Assembly (NCBI GenBank): GCA_021200995.1
Contig: JAJQFS010000002.1
Coordinates: 1-47,099, forward strand
Source of the DNA: Lachnospiraceae bacterium
Lineage (GTDB): Bacteria; Bacillota; Clostridia; Lachnospirales; Lachnospiraceae
Direction of reading: 5' to 3'
DNA: 47,099 nucleotides
The position numbers and the translations under genes were made by a program. Positions 1 to 8,049 of this stretch are shown here, in pieces. Below the pieces are notes generated by a model that saw only the letters and a program-made list of their open reading frames with translations, was not told where the DNA came from and did not search any database. How positions within the stretch are numbered: position 1 is the first letter of the stretch; the number at the start of each line of letters is the position of its first letter.

Positions 1-401
1 CGGTGCTGTACCGGGTGCGGAAGACCTGGGCGGACAGCAAGAGCCAGAAGGGTGCCTATAAGATTCTGGCGAATGCGAAGAAGTGTGCGGATAAATATGA
101 GGGGTATTCCGTATTTGACGCGGACGGGAATGTGGTATATGTCGGCACATTGACGGCGGCAGATGCTTCCGAAAGCGCGGAGACGGAAAGCTTCCAGGTG
201 AAGGTGAGCATCAGCAACCTGAATATCCGGGTGGGTCCTGGAACAGGGTTTGCGAAGACCGGGAAGTATACCGGGAAGGGCGTGTTCACGATTGTGGAGA
301 CTTCCGAAGGGACTGGATCGGCTGCCGGATGGGGACTGCTGAAAGCGTACCAGAGTGGACGAAACGGATGGATCAGTCTGGAGCACGCGGTGAGAGTGTA
401 A
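1..401 (+). CDS. N-acetylmuramoyl-L-alanine amidase-like lysin, C-terminal part (partial gene)
   Basis: The reading frame is open from the first base of the window, so the gene starts upstream and only about 132 C-terminal residues are visible. Residues about 1-45 resemble the linker region of phage and conjugative-element amidases (YRVRKTWADSKSQKGAY). Residues about 65-130 form a bacterial SH3 domain with the signature NLNIRVGPGTGFAKTGKYTG and a WGLLKAYQ...GWISL ending. In this family the missing N-terminal catalytic domain cleaves peptidoglycan, and the SH3 domain binds the wall. A strong terminator follows directly. The catalytic domain itself cannot be confirmed here. Its position next to recombinases fits the end of a prophage or an integrative conjugative element. 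Confidence 0.75.
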   Translation, partial: VLYRVRKTWADSKSQKGAYKILANAKKCADKYEGYSVFDADGNVVYVGTLTAADASESAETESFQVKVSISNLNIRVGPGTGFAKTGKYTGKGVFTIVETSEGTGSAAGWGLLKAYQSGRNGWISLEHAVRV

Positions 402-407
402 GAGTGT

Positions 408-455
408 GGGGCTGTATACTGCTTTTATGGCAGTATGCAGCCCCTAATTTTTTTT
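408..455 (+). terminator. Intrinsic terminator after the lysin gene
   Basis: A 15-base left arm (408-422) pairs with 430-444 around a 7-base loop, with one internal mismatch, and is followed by TAATTTTTTTT. The outer arm is GGGGCTG/CAGCCCC. It lies 7 bases after the lysin stop codon. Confidence 0.9.
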
Positions 456-534
456 GAAAAATTTCTGGAAACGCCGGAAAAATACGCGGCCAAGGAACTT
501 TAGAGGGCACCAAAGAATATGGAGGTGCCTGACT

Positions 535-774
535 GTGACGGTGGAAGAAATGAAGAATGTGGATGTAAGGACGGTTGACAGGAATGCCCTGGCAGATATC
601 CGGGATGTGAAGATTGACAGGTCGTTGCCGAAGGAGGAGCGGATCAGGAGTTTTGTGCAGCAGATCCGGAATCCGTATGTTTTTAAATGCGGTGAGGTTG
701 TGGTCAGAATAGTGTTCGCAAATACGGAGGCTACGCTGGAGGACCGTCTGGAGCACTATCTGCGGACGAGATAG
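535..774 (+). CDS. DUF6870-like small protein
   Basis: This is a 79-residue protein. The GTG start at 535 is preferred because GGAGG lies at 521-525, nine bases upstream; a longer in-frame reading from 454 has no such site. The sequence contains VRTVDRNALADIRDVKID, then KEERIRSFVQQIRNPY and a C-terminal LEDRLEHYL. I recognise this as the small protein commonly found just before serine recombinases in Lachnospiraceae elements (DUF6870 in my memory). Its function is unknown. It might be a small accessory or regulatory protein of the element, but nothing in the sequence proves that. Confidence 0.75.
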   Translation: MTVEEMKNVDVRTVDRNALADIRDVKIDRSLPKEERIRSFVQQIRNPYVFKCGEVVVRIVFANTEATLEDRLEHYLRTR

Positions 775-797
775 ATGACCATATTTTTTATGGTCAT
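775..797. repeat. Perfect inverted repeat downstream of the DUF6870-like gene
   Basis: The 9-base arms ATGACCATA (775-783) and TATGGTCAT (789-797) flank a five-T loop, starting one base after the stop codon. There is no T tract after the right arm, so it is a poor intrinsic terminator. It could be a protein binding site or an mRNA-end structure. Confidence 0.7.
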
Positions 798-818
798 GCA
801 AACGGGACAGAGACACGA

Positions 819-916
819 TATAATGTTGCTCAGGTCGAGAAAAATGAACTAAGCCGAAGAGCCTGATAAGCGCCTTTCTGACTGAGCAGTATCAGCAGAA
901 TGGAGGTTACCAGGCT
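819..916 (+). promoter_or_regulatory. Promoter -10 box and structured leader of the recombinase gene
   Basis: A consensus TATAAT lies at 819-824 with no convincing -35. Transcription from it would start near 831. The roughly 85-base leader contains GCTCAG (828-833) and a complementary CTGAGC shortly before the GGAGG that precedes the 917 start, so the two can pair and enclose the middle of the leader. The leader has no ORF of note. Confidence 0.5.
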
Positions 917-2590
917 ATGAGTGCAGGAAAAATTTATAACGCGTGTATTTATGCAAGGCTGTCACGGGACGACGGCGACAAAGTGGAAAGCGACAGTATT
1001 ACGAACCAGAGGGCGCTGATCCGGGATTTTATTGCGAAGCATCCGGAAATCCGGGTGGTTTCTGAAAAGACAGACGACGGATTTTCAGGTGTCAATTTTG
1101 AACGCCCAGCCTTCCGGGAGATGATGGATGAAATTCGCTCCGGGAAGGTCAACTGCGTGGTGGTCAAGGATCTGTCGCGTTTCGGGCGTGATTATATTGA
1201 GGCCGGGCAGTATCTGGAAAAGATTTTTCCATTTTTGGGTGTGCGGTTCATTTCCATCACGGACGGGTATGACAGCCTGACTGCGGACGATGCGGAGGGA
1301 GCACTGATGATCCCGCTAAAAAATATGATCAATGATGTCTACGCAAAGGACATTTCCAGAAAGATCATCACCAGTTTCCGGGCACGGCAGGAAAAGGGGG
1401 AGTTTCTCCCTGCTTTCGCGCCGTATGGGTATGTCAAGTCAAAGACCGTGCAGTACCGGTATGAGGTTGATCCGGAAACCGCGCCTTACGTGAAACTGAT
1501 TTTTGAATGGAAGGCAGAGGGCGTCAGCCACAATGAAATCTGCAGGCGCCTGAACGAGAGGGGAGCCGTCACTCCCGCGAGGCGGAAGGTGGAGCTCGGC
1601 ATCTGGCGGGCGGAAAAATATAAGCATACCATCTGACACGGGCGGACAATCATTGATATTATGAAAAATCCGACATATACGGGATGCATTGTATATGGAA
1701 GAATTCCGAAATCTCTGTGTGACGGGATCAGGATGCACCGCGCGGATCCGGAGGAGTGGCGTTACGTCCCGGACGCGCACGAGCCGATCATCAGCCGCGA
1801 GTTGTTTGACCAGGTGCAGAAAATGTTTGCAGAGCGTGCGGAAAAATTCGGTGCGAAGATGGATACAAGCAGAGAGACACGGGAAAAGATTGTAAATGTA
1901 TTTCAGGGGCGAATCTACTGCGGCGACTGCGGGAAACGGATGCGTTTTATCAAGCCTACAGATAAGCGGTATCCGCTGGATGAAGATCATGCAACTTTTG
2001 TCTGCGGAGGTTTTCTGGACAGCGGGCAGCGCCGCTGCTCCAGACATCCGATTCGCTATCCGGCTGTGAAAAAGGCTGTGGCGGAAGTAATCCGGACGCA
2101 GATGGAGTATGCGCTGTCACAGGAGAAACTGATGCGTAAAATGCGCGGAAGTACGAAGGAGAAGAACCTGCTGGACAGTTATACGGCAAAAGTCAGTTTC
2201 CTGCAGCAGGAACAGACACGGATTGATACAAGGTGTGCAGGGCTGTTTGAAAATTTTGCGGAAGGGATTCTGGATGAAGAGGAGTACCGTTTTGCAAAAA
2301 AGCGCTATGATGAGGAAGCTGTGACTGTCGGCGAAAAGCTGACGGCGGCAAGGAAGGCAAAGGCGGAGCTGGATGCGGTTCTTTCCCTGGATAACAAATG
2401 GATCGCGGTCATGCACCGGGCGGCGGAGAATGAAGATGTGCTTTCAGAAAGCCTGGTGAAGGATCTGATCCGGAAGGTGTGTGTTTATGAGGATAACCGG
2501 GTAGAAGTCGAACTGAATTATGGGGAAGAGAAGGCGCTGATGGAACGGATTCTTGCGGAACTGGAGAAGGGAGGTGCGGCCGATGAGTAA
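917..2590 (+). pseudogene. Large serine recombinase 1, interrupted by one in-frame TGA
   Basis: Frame 917 encodes a serine recombinase N-terminal domain with YARLSRDD (catalytic Ser near residue 16) and VVVKDLSRFGRDYIEAGQYL. It meets TGA at 1634-1636 (codon 240). The same frame continues without further stops to 2590 through NPTYTGCIVYGR, a zinc-ribbon pair (CGDCGKRM, then a later C...C), and the usual coiled coil, giving about 557 codons, a normal family length. The TGA falls where family members often have Trp (TGG) before the NPxYTG motif, so a single G-to-A change explains it. As written, the product is a 239-residue catalytic fragment without DNA-binding domains. Readthrough or a sequencing error are alternatives. 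The ATG has GGAGG ten bases upstream. Confidence 0.85.
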
Positions 2591-4199
2591 ATGGGTAATC
2601 GGAAAGTATATCCGGCTGTCACAGGCGGATCGGGATGTGATGGGCCGGGAAGGAAAAACGGAAAGCGAGAGCATTTCCCATCAGAGGGCGTTGATCCAGA
2701 ATTATATTGATTCTTCAGCGGAGTTGAGGGACTGCGGCCAGTTAGAGTTTTTTGATGACGGTTTCTCCGGTACCAGCTTTTCCAGACCATCTTTTGAGCG
2801 GATGATGGAGCGGATCAAAAAGGGCGAGATCAATCTGGTCATCGTGAAGGATTTTTCAAGGTTCGGCAGGGATTATATTGAGCTGGGGGATTACCTGGAA
2901 CGGATTTTTCCTTTCCTGGGCGTGCGGTTCATATCGGTGAATGACGGGTATGACAGCGAGAATTATAAGGGAACCACGGGCGGTCTGGATGTAGTAATGA
3001 AGAATATCGTTTATGATTTTTACAGCAAGGACCTGTCAGTGAAGGTGAAGACGGCGAAGCGGCAGAAAATGAAACGCGGGGAGTATATCGGAGGGCATGT
3101 GCCTTATGGATTGAAACGTGTGGAAGGAGAACGCTACAGGGTTGAGCCGGATCCGGAGGCCGCGGAGGTGGTACGGGAAGTTTTCCAGTGTGCCATTGAC
3201 GGGATGCGGATGACGGACATTGCCAGACGGTTGAATGAGGAAGGGCATGAAACGCCGGGAGCTTATTACAGGCGGAATCATCCGGGAACAAAGAAGTTTG
3301 CCAATGTGTCTGCCCTGAAGTGTTGGAGCATAGAGAATGTCCGCGCTATCCTGAAGCAGGAAATGTATTATGGAGCGGTGGTCGGCCACAGGCGGGAGGC
3401 TCTGGATGTGGGTGGAAAGCATACGGTGAAAGTGCCAAAAGAAGAGCAGGTCATTGTGGAAGGCAAACATAAGGGGATTGTAACGAAAGAAGAATTTCTG
3501 GCGGCACAGAGGGCATTTGGGAAGAATTACTGGAAACCGAAGGTTCAGGAAAGTTCTTATCCATTGTATGGGAAGGTACGCTGCGGAACCTGCGACAGGG
3601 CGATGAACCATCGGAGTTATCAGATTAAGGGGAAAGAGTACCGGTACTTTATGTGTCTGCATGCATCGTTTCAGGTGGAGGCCGGATGCTGTAAGAGATA
3701 TACAAAAGAAGAAAAATTGAACGAGGCGGTGTGGGAGTCGGTGAAGAAGCTTCTGGATCTGACGGATACTGTCGCGGAGAAGGTAGCACAAAGGAAAATG
3801 GATGCGGGAATGAATCAGGCCGGGTTTGCGAAAGAACTGGCGGAGTTGCAGAGGCAGCTTGAAAAGTGTAACGCGGACCGGTTCGCAAATGTGGATCTGT
3901 TTATGGCTGGAAAGCTGGAACAGGATGTGCACCAGAGCAGACGCGCGGAACTGACGAGACGGGTGGAAGATCTGGAAGGGAGAATCCGGGAAACCGAGGG
4001 GAAGCTGCATGAGGCGGAAACCGTCAGGGACGACGCCCTTGGGGAGGCCTTGACGCAGATGAAGCGGTTTGAAGGTGCGAATGGATTGAGCCGGGAGATG
4101 GCGGAGGCACTGATTGAAAAAGTGGTGGTGTATGATCCGGAGCATATGGAGATTGTCTGGAAGTTTTCGGATGAGGTGATGCGGGTGATCAGGGAATGA
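2583..4199 (+). CDS. Large serine recombinase 2 (site-specific integrase/excisionase)
   Basis: This is a 538-residue large serine recombinase. The ATG at 2583 overlaps the end of recombinase 1 by 8 bases and has GGAGG about 10 bases upstream. The N-terminal resolvase domain has YIRLSQADRD with the catalytic Ser, then ESESISHQRALIQNYI and VIVKDFSRFGRDYIELGDYL. The recombinase domain includes a MYYGAVVGHR motif (the NPxYxG region), a zinc ribbon begins at CGTCDRAM, and a long coiled coil lies at about residues 415-500. Family members cut and rejoin DNA at att sites by a Ser-DNA intermediate. Being the last gene before the chromosome junction, it is the best candidate for moving the element. The two recombinases may work together or on different sites. 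Confidence 0.9.
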   Translation: MSKWVIGKYIRLSQADRDVMGREGKTESESISHQRALIQNYIDSSAELRDCGQLEFFDDGFSGTSFSRPSFERMMERIKKGEINLVIVKDFSRFGRDYIELGDYLERIFPFLGVRFISVNDGYDSENYKGTTGGLDVVMKNIVYDFYSKDLSVKVKTAKRQKMKRGEYIGGHVPYGLKRVEGERYRVEPDPEAAEVVREVFQCAIDGMRMTDIARRLNEEGHETPGAYYRRNHPGTKKFANVSALKCWSIENVRAILKQEMYYGAVVGHRREALDVGGKHTVKVPKEEQVIVEGKHKGIVTKEEFLAAQRAFGKNYWKPKVQESSYPLYGKVRCGTCDRAMNHRSYQIKGKEYRYFMCLHASFQVEAGCCKRYTKEEKLNEAVWESVKKLLDLTDTVAEKVAQRKMDAGMNQAGFAKELAELQRQLEKCNADRFANVDLFMAGKLEQDVHQSRRAELTRRVEDLEGRIRETEGKLHEAETVRDDALGEALTQMKRFEGANGLSREMAEALIEKVVVYDPEHMEIVWKFSDEVMRVIRE

Positions 4200-4205
4200 A
4201 AATGG

Positions 4206-4237
4206 AGCCGGTCGGGTGAGATGCCTGGCCGGTTTTT
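4206..4237 (+). terminator. Intrinsic terminator after recombinase 2
   Basis: The arms CCGGTCGGG (4208-4216) and CCTGGCCGG (4224-4232) pair over 9 bases, including two G-U pairs, around a 7-base loop. TTTTT follows at 4233-4237. Confidence 0.85.
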
Positions 4238-4329
4238 CTGTGTTTTGTGCTTGTATGCGGCGGGGAGTGTATGGTAGAATGAATCGCAGAAAATTCGCAG
4301 AATGTTCACAGAAAAAGGTTAGACCTGTC

Positions 4330-4350
4330 TTGACATACTCTGATGAGACG
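4330..4350. other. Element-chromosome junction (right attachment site region)
   Basis: Helicase homology starts abruptly at the DExH box DETHHSSANTYQKI, encoded from about 4342. The residues just before it (VRPVLTYS) do not look like the hydrophobic beta strand that normally precedes this box. The crossover therefore probably lies within about 4330-4350. Without the other end of the element, the core dinucleotide cannot be fixed. Confidence 0.6.
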
Positions 4351-6303
4351 CATCACTCCTCCGCCAACACGTATCAAAAGATCATGCAGTATTTTAAGCC
4401 ACGGCTGTGGCTGGGCATGACGGCGACTCCAGACAGGAGAGATGATGACGCGCCGGAGCGCAATATCTATGAGATTTTCCATCATCAGATTGCCTATGAA
4501 ATCAGACTGCAGCAGGCAATGGAGGAGGATCTGCTCTGCCCGTTCCATTATTTTGGCATCAGTGACTTGTCGACGATCGGGGACGAGGGGAAGGACAAAG
4601 GAAAGCTTTCGCCGGAGGACTTTCGTTTGCTCACGAGTGACGAACGAGTGCGTCATATCGTGGAACAGGCGAAGTATTATGGCTTCAGCGGAGATCGTGT
4701 GAAGGGACTGATTTTCTGCAGCAGGGTTGAGGAGTCCAGAGAGCTGTCTCAGAAATTCAATGCTCTGGGATATCGTACCATTGCCTTAAACGGGGATGCG
4801 CAGGAGGAAAAGCGTGCGGAAGCCTTTGAACGTCTGGCGATGGAGGAGGCTGACGCGACGGAGGAGATGCAGCCCTTGGATTATATTTTCTCGGTCGATA
4901 TCCTGAATGAGGGCGTTGATATTGTGGAAATCAATCAGGTCATCATGCTGCGCCCGACACAGTCTCCGATTGTATTTATTCAGCAGTTGGGACGTGGGCT
5001 TCGGAAAGCCACAGGCAAGGAATATGTGGTGATTCTGGACTTTATCGGCAATTACACCAGAAATTTCATGATCCCGATCGCGCTTTCTGGCGACCGAACC
5101 TACAATGCGGACACGATTCGCAAATATGTGATCAGCGGTAATAACACGATACCCGGCGCCTCCACGGTTCATTTTGACGCGGTCGCGAAAGAACGGATTT
5201 TTCATTCCATCGATAAGATGCGCGGGCTCAGAGCGATTGTCCGTGAAAGCTATCGGACGTTGAAAGACCGATTGGGCAGGATCCCGTATCTGATTGATTT
5301 TTATGAAAGCGGAGAGGTCGATCCTCTGGTGATTATCCGGGAGTACAAAACGTATCCGGATTTCCTTCTCTCTGTGGAGCCTGGGCAGACTGCTGAAGCG
5401 CTGTCTGATCAGGAGAAGCTGACACTGGAGTACCTTTCCAAGACCATTTTAAGCGGCGTAAGGCCATATGAACTGGAAATGCCGAAACGTCTTTCACAGC
5501 AGGAGACATTCACTGTAGAAGAACTGTCAGCAGAATTAGGAGAGCAGTATGGGGAGCCTGTGAATCGTATGTCCATGGAAAGCGCAGCCTCTGTACTGCG
5601 GGGTGAGTTTGTCAGTAAGGAAGAGGAACGCCGGAAATTTGAAGTGATTGAGATTTTGAAGGCGGATGAAGAGGCTGGACGTTTTCACAGGATGAAAAGC
5701 TATGAGGCAAGGCTTGGCCATCCTGCATTCGCAGCGCATGTGCGGGATCTGGTGCAGGTGGGGCTTCACCGTTATCAGGACATCTATGGAAGCGCCAGTC
5801 AGAAGGAAGGGCCGTTTGTTTTATATGAAAAATATTCCCGCAGGGATGTCTGTCTGCTCATGAACTGCGGCAGAGACCTTTCCTCCACGATGTATGGAAT
5901 GAAGCGCATCGGGGATGATGTTTTTATTTTCATTACCTACCATAAGGAAGCGACAGAGGATGAAAGCAGGCTTTACGCGGAAGGAAAACCGGATTATGCG
6001 GATGCCTTTGCAGACAATATGACTTTTCTGTGGGATTCTCAGATCGGAAAGGGGCCGGATTCCTCCTATATGCGAGATGTAACGGAGGCTGCGCGGAAGC
6101 ATCTTTTCGTGAAAAAGAGCGACGCAGAAACGAGTTTTTATTATATGGGCACATTTGACATTGCGCAAATCTCAGCAGCAAAGAAAAAGGACAATAACGG
6201 CAGAGAAAAGGATATTACCAAGGTTGTGATGCGGATGCATCACGCGGTGCGGGATGACCTGTTAAATTACCTGGAAAGTAATCTGATAACGGAAGAGGAG
6301 TGA
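4339..6303 (+). pseudogene. DEAD/DEAH-box helicase with DUF3427, N-terminal half missing
   Basis: About 654 residues remain. They begin at motif II (DETHH), followed by motif III-like WLGMTATPDRRDD, a helicase C domain (VKGLIFCSRVEESREL; motif V region DILNEGVDI; motif VI QQLGRGLRKATGKEY), and a C-terminal half matching DUF3427-type proteins (FVLYEKYSRRDVCLL, then a PUA-like segment). Motif I (Walker A) and everything before it are absent, so the fragment cannot be an active helicase. The open frame extends upstream to 4216, but that part is element DNA. The stop overlaps the ribosome binding site of the Nudix gene, so they were probably one operon. The lost half is expected at the other end of the element, and excision could restore the gene. 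Confidence 0.85.
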
Positions 6304-6310
6304 CAGCAGA

Positions 6311-6697
6311 ATGAAAACAGTAAGAGTTGTGGCCGCGATCATATATCATGATCATAAGATCTTTGCGACACAGCGCGGATATGGTGAGTTTAAGGATGGC
6401 TGGGAGTTCCCGGGAGGGAAGATTGAAGCTGGCGAGACGCCGCAGGAGGCACTTGTAAGGGAAATCCGGGAAGAGCTGGATACGGAGATTGAGGTGGGAG
6501 AACTTTTGGACACAGTGGAATACGATTATCCGAATTTTCACCTGTCCATGGACTGCTTTTTGTGCAAAATAAAATCTGGAAGTCTGGTGTTGAAGGAGCA
6601 CGAGGCGGCGAGGTGGCTGACACGGGAGAAACTGGACAGTGTTTCGTGGCTTCCGGCGGACCAGGCACTAATTCCGCAGATCAGGGCATTTCTGTGA
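6311..6697 (+). CDS. Nudix hydrolase (MutT-like NTP pyrophosphohydrolase)
   Basis: This is a 128-residue single-domain Nudix protein. The Nudix box is complete: GGKIEAGETPQEALVREI followed by REEL, at about residues 37-58, with the Glu residues that hold Mg2+. Family members hydrolyse nucleoside diphosphates linked to another group; MutT members remove oxidised dGTP. The start ATG is seven bases after the helicase stop, with GAGGAG overlapping the end of that gene, so translation is likely coupled. The exact substrate cannot be read from the sequence. Confidence 0.88.
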   Translation: MKTVRVVAAIIYHDHKIFATQRGYGEFKDGWEFPGGKIEAGETPQEALVREIREELDTEIEVGELLDTVEYDYPNFHLSMDCFLCKIKSGSLVLKEHEAARWLTREKLDSVSWLPADQALIPQIRAFL

Positions 6698-6773
6698 AAG
6701 CAGAGTGATGACCAGCCAATCAGGATGTCGAATACAGGATCGTTGATGAACAGATGATAGAATGGAGAGAAGG

Positions 6774-8036
6774 ATGCAGGAAATCAGATGCCCCAAATGT
6801 GGGAAAGTCTTCCAGGTGGATGAGAGCGGTTACGACCAGATTGTAAAGCAGGTGCGGGATAAAGAATTTGAGAAAGAGCTTGCGCGGCGCCAGGCACAGC
6901 TGGAGGCAATGCGGCAGCAGGAACTGGAAACCTTGCGCCTGAAAGAGGAAAAGGCCCGCACGGAAAGTCTCAGTAAAAAGGACGCGGAGATTTCTGTCAA
7001 AGATCAGAAGATTGCCGAATTGCAGGCGCAGCTGAACGCCAGCAAGACAGCTCAGGAGCTTGCCGTGGCGCAGGCCCTGGAAGAGAAAAATGAAGAGTTG
7101 GCCTTAAAGACTACGCAGATTGCGGATTTAAAAGGTGAATTGAAAAATAAAGAGACCGAGAACCGCTTAAATGAGAAGTCCATGCAGGAGCAGTACGAGG
7201 AAAAGCTGCGCCTGAAGGATGAGCAGTACGGGGAAAAGCTCCGGCTCAAAGACGAGCAGATCGAGTATTATAAGGATTTCAAGGCGCGTCAGTCCACCAA
7301 GATGGTCGGGGAAAGCCTGGAGCAGCATTGTCTCACGCAGTTCAACGCGATCCGCATGACCGCGTTTCCGAACGCTTATTTTGAAAAGGATAATGATGCG
7401 AAAACCGGTAGTAAGGGAGACTTCATTTATCGGGAGTGCAGTGAGGACGGCACGGAGTTTATTTCCATTATGTTTGAAATGAAAAACGAGGCCGACGAGA
7501 CCGCTACCAAGCACAAAAACGAGGATTTCTTTAAGGAGCTGGATAAAGACCGCAGGGAAAAAGGCTGCGAGTACGCGATTTTGGTTTCGCTACTGGAAAT
7601 CGACAATGAACTTTATAATAACGGAATTGTGGATGTGTCATACAGATATCCGAAAATGTATGTCATACGCCCGCAGTTTTTTATTCCGATGATTACGCTT
7701 TTGCGCAACGCGGCGCTCAATTCTCTGCAGTATAAGCAGGAACTTCAGGTAGTCCGCAACCAGCAGGTCGATATCCGCAACTTTGAGGAAAATATGAATG
7801 CCTTCAAGGAAGGGTTTTCACGCAACTACCGCTTGGCGAGCGAGAAGTTTCAGACGGCGGTTGACGAGATTGATAAGACGATCGATCACCTGCAGAAGAC
7901 GAAGGCGGCGCTTCTGTCCTCTGAAAATAATCTTCGCCTGGCGAACAATAAAGCCGATGATTTAAGTATCAAGCGGCTGACGAAAAACGCTCCGTCTGTG
8001 AAGGCCATGTTCGATGAACTGAAAGAGGAAGGATAA
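6774..8036 (+). CDS. DUF2130 family coiled-coil protein
   Basis: This is a 420-residue protein. ATG 6774 is chosen over ATG 6762 because it gives the family start MQEIRCPKCGKVFQVDESGY with GGAG six bases upstream. The N-terminus has a short CPKC knuckle. A long charged coiled coil follows (about residues 25-175), with an internal repeat in which EKLRLKDEQ occurs twice. The C-terminal half carries the DUF2130 core, including GDFIYRE and IMFEMKNEAD. That D...E.K spacing is reminiscent of PD-(D/E)XK nucleases, but this is only a suggestion. The cellular role of the family is not established. It is followed closely by the beta-CASP gene (13 bases). Confidence 0.82.
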   Translation: MQEIRCPKCGKVFQVDESGYDQIVKQVRDKEFEKELARRQAQLEAMRQQELETLRLKEEKARTESLSKKDAEISVKDQKIAELQAQLNASKTAQELAVAQALEEKNEELALKTTQIADLKGELKNKETENRLNEKSMQEQYEEKLRLKDEQYGEKLRLKDEQIEYYKDFKARQSTKMVGESLEQHCLTQFNAIRMTAFPNAYFEKDNDAKTGSKGDFIYRECSEDGTEFISIMFEMKNEADETATKHKNEDFFKELDKDRREKGCEYAILVSLLEIDNELYNNGIVDVSYRYPKMYVIRPQFFIPMITLLRNAALNSLQYKQELQVVRNQQVDIRNFEENMNAFKEGFSRNYRLASEKFQTAVDEIDKTIDHLQKTKAALLSSENNLRLANNKADDLSIKRLTKNAPSVKAMFDELKEEG

Positions 8037-8049
8037 CAGGAGGCATCTT

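Noticed and set aside
3036-4145. A 369-residue minus-strand frame opposite recombinase 2
   Set aside because: It mirrors the recombinase coding strand, is rich in His/Leu/Pro as shadows are, and has no recognisable motif.
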